The notes beneath the pieces are model-generated. The model was not told where the DNA came from. It searched no databases and saw only the letters and a program-made list of their open reading frames with translations. DNA of 6,159 nt, from contig CAKQTH010000023.1 of the NCBI GenBank assembly GCA_934276635.1, forward strand, positions 1 to 6,159. The letters run 5' to 3'. This document shows positions 6,092 through 6,159 of the stretch, piece after piece. Position 1 is the first letter of the stretch. Each line of letters starts with the position of its first letter. The translations under genes and the position numbers were made by a program. Source of the DNA: an uncultured Alphaproteobacteria bacterium (GTDB lineage: Bacteria; Pseudomonadota; Alphaproteobacteria; RF32; CAG-239).

Positions 6092-6118
6092 TTGACAATC
6101 GGTGGGGGGGGGTAAACT
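6092..6118 (+). promoter_or_regulatory. Promoter with a nine-G spacer tract
   Basis: TTGACA (6092-6097) is a perfect -35 box. The best -10 is TAAACT (6113-6118, four of six matches), 15 bases away. The spacer contains nine consecutive G at 6104-6112, directly touching the -10. At 15 bases the spacer is shorter than the optimal 17; two more G would restore it. The start would be near 6125, giving a leader of about 27 bases to the next gene. Confidence 0.6.
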
Positions 6119-6151
6119 GAGGTTAGGTTAAATTTTATAAGGATTATTAAG

Positions 6152-6159
6152 ATGAAAAA
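6152..6159 (+). CDS. Start of a truncated gene
   Basis: ATG at 6152 follows AAGGA (6139-6143) by eight bases and opens Met-Lys before the window ends. The promoter at 6092-6118 and the terminator just upstream support a real gene start. The product cannot be identified from two complete codons, though a Lys-rich start is compatible with a signal peptide. Confidence 0.6.

Overview
The window reads as a piece of chromosome from a moderately AT-rich Gram-negative bacterium, most likely an alphaproteobacterium. The best clues are an AccB with the biotin motif EAMKTFNPV (Thr after the biotinyl-lysine, which I associate with alphaproteobacteria), an AccC of normal proteobacterial type, and a PilS-like (type IVb) pilin candidate. 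This placement rests on motif recognition, not on a tree. Eight complete protein genes, all on the plus strand, one truncated plus-strand gene start and one minus-strand tRNA gene fill the window densely.

Left edge (1-314): a tRNA-Phe gene on the minus strand ends in a hairpin that can terminate in both directions. Its promoter, with an A-tract-rich upstream element, shares a 182-base divergent intergenic region with the start of the plus-strand genes.

Region 315-2176 is the fatty-acid block: accB and accC encode the biotin carrier and biotin carboxylase of acetyl-CoA carboxylase. Region 2183-5302 continues on the same strand with short gaps (6, 54, 24 and 3 bases): a polytopic membrane protein with no recognised family, a one-TM pilin-like secreted or assembled protein, a protein with a ParB/sulfiredoxin-like GHHR domain, and a CgeB-like GT-B glycosyltransferase coupled to it. 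The last three look like an envelope or surface accessory set, but the target of the glycosyltransferase cannot be read from the sequence.

Region 5303-6082 is a separate stress unit. A 109-base leader carries an extended -10 promoter candidate and an AT-rich bulged hairpin. It is followed by an unreported 42-residue GCGCGCG protein with a strong ribosome binding site, a 16-base gap, then an Hsp20 small heat-shock protein and a very clean intrinsic terminator.

Right edge (6083-6159): a new promoter with a perfect TTGACA -35 box whose spacer contains a run of nine G. It drives a gene of which only the start (Met-Lys) lies in the window. A homopolymer in a promoter spacer is a classic layout for phase-variable transcription and is the most interesting signal here. 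The second is the tiny CGCGC protein tied to Hsp20.
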